Assembly: GCA_964385305.1 (NCBI GenBank)
Contig: CAYLOP010000039.1
Span: forward strand, 1-21,551
Origin: CAYLOP01 sp964385305
GTDB taxonomy: Bacteria > Chloroflexota > Anaerolineae > Anaerolineales > E44-bin32
Direction: 5' to 3'
DNA: 21,551 bases
Shown: positions 21,208 to 21,551 of the stretch, piece by piece
Position numbering within the stretch: position 1 is the stretch's first letter
Layout of the letters: every line of letters begins with the position of its first letter
Notes under the pieces: generated by a model
The model's database searches: none
What the model saw: only the letters and a program-made list of their open reading frames with translations
What the model was told of the DNA's origin: nothing
Program-made: the position numbers and the translations under genes

Positions 21208-21474
21208 ATGTCTGATCTAACTGTAAACCTGGTTCTACCTGCAGGAGGAACCCGTACTGCTGAAGTGCCCGATGATGTACCCATCAACGAACTGATGCCA
21301 GAGTTGACGACCTCGCTTGAACTGCCGACGATGGGACCGGACGGCAGGCCGATGGGTTATCGCCTGGACAGCAAGGCGCTGGGGCGCGAGTTACAAGAGG
21401 ATGAGACCCTGGAGTCGGCAGGCGTTCCTGCGGAGGATCGCTTGATGATCACCGCCGATGTCACGGCAGGATGA
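21208..21474 (+). CDS. Stand-alone ubiquitin-like protein ending in a C-terminal Gly
   Basis: An 88-residue beta-grasp protein of the YukD-like Ubl group (SDLTVNLVLPAGG, PDDVPINELMPEL, EDRLMITADVTAG). It ends directly at Gly88, so the conjugating glycine is exposed without maturation by a protease. I count 69 of 88 residues identical to the Ubl half of the E2 fusion; residues 43-68 are identical throughout, although 13 of those 26 codons differ synonymously, showing strong protein-level selection after an old duplication. GGAGGG seven bases upstream supports the start. It is the probable modifier of the operon. Its Ubl partner in the fusion may be a decoy, an E2-activating domain or a second modifier. 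Confidence 0.9.
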   Translation: MSDLTVNLVLPAGGTRTAEVPDDVPINELMPELTTSLELPTMGPDGRPMGYRLDSKALGRELQEDETLESAGVPAEDRLMITADVTAG

Positions 21475-21495
21475 TGACTGCATTGGACCGCATTG

Positions 21496-21551
21496 ATGAG
21501 GCTGAGTGAGGAAGGTCGAGAAGGTATGTCGGAGCCTGAATCGAACGTTCG
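21496..21551 (+). CDS. Start of a further operon gene (cut by window edge)
   Basis: A frame is open to the right edge from an ATG at 21496 or, in the same frame, an ATG at 21526 that follows GAGGAAGG. Only 10-18 codons are visible (…EGMSEPESNV), too few for any family call. The 22-nt spacing and the same strand make it a likely next member of the ubiquitin-like operon, where a JAB-type peptidase or another E-enzyme would be a reasonable expectation, but the sequence does not show it. Confidence 0.4.
   Translation, partial: MRLSEEGREGMSEPESNV

Noticed and set aside
20166..21287. 373-codon open frame on the minus strand opposite Ubl-E2 and RING ends
   Set aside because: It would overlap three well-supported plus-strand genes and has low-complexity, Arg/Pro-rich translation typical of antisense frames.
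21474..21509. ATG overlapping the Ubl stop codon (ATGA)
   Set aside because: The frame ends after 11 codons, too short to support as a gene; the frame from 21496/21526 is a better candidate.

Overview
The window reads like a chromosomal segment of a Chloroflexota bacterium (Anaerolineae-like). This is inferred from moderate-to-high GC, Thr/Pro-rich linkers on an NBR1-Ig/PA14 surface protein, LysW-type mini zinc ribbons and half-size permeases; no rRNA or other marker gene is present to confirm it. Every gene from position 1 to about 17470 lies on the minus strand. The last 4 kb, from 17680 on, is on the plus strand and starts from a divergent promoter region.

Region 1 (1-7530, minus): a FadR-type GntR regulator with a 20-bp palindromic operator at its own start is followed tightly by an alkyl-DHAP-synthase-like flavoenzyme, a GlpD-like glycerol-3-phosphate dehydrogenase and an FGGY kinase. 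A histone-deacetylase-like amidohydrolase and a secreted HExxH metallopeptidase, cut by the window edge, come next. Acyl-CoA-type regulation together with G3P/DHAP chemistry suggests glycerolipid or ether-lipid metabolism. Region 2 (7735-8756, minus): two overlapping genes for half-size homologous permeases.

Region 3 (9089-12158, minus): a 653-residue methyltransferase/ATP-grasp fusion, two LysW-like mini zinc ribbons (one only 38 residues long) and a GreA paralogue. Region 4 (12593-17466, minus): a response regulator lacking its phospho-acceptor Asp, a large surface protein, and a class V aminotransferase of the isopenicillin-N-epimerase type.

Region 5 (17610-21551, plus) is the highlight, a compact ubiquitin-like conjugation operon. 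In order it encodes an E1/ThiF adenylating enzyme with a GntR-type winged helix-turn-helix fused at its N-terminus, a four-TM protein ending in a RING-like zinc finger (E3 candidate), a Ubl-E2 fusion with the HPN...C active-site motif, and a stand-alone Ubl that ends directly in glycine. A good sigma70-like promoter (TTGACC-17-TATGAT) is followed by TGGTCTGACCA, a FadR/GntR-class operator. The E1 therefore probably represses its own operon. The operator differs by one base from TGGTCTTACCA at the fadR promoter 10 kb away, so cross-regulation between the lipid operon and the ubiquitin-like operon is plausible. At least one further gene appears to start at the right edge.
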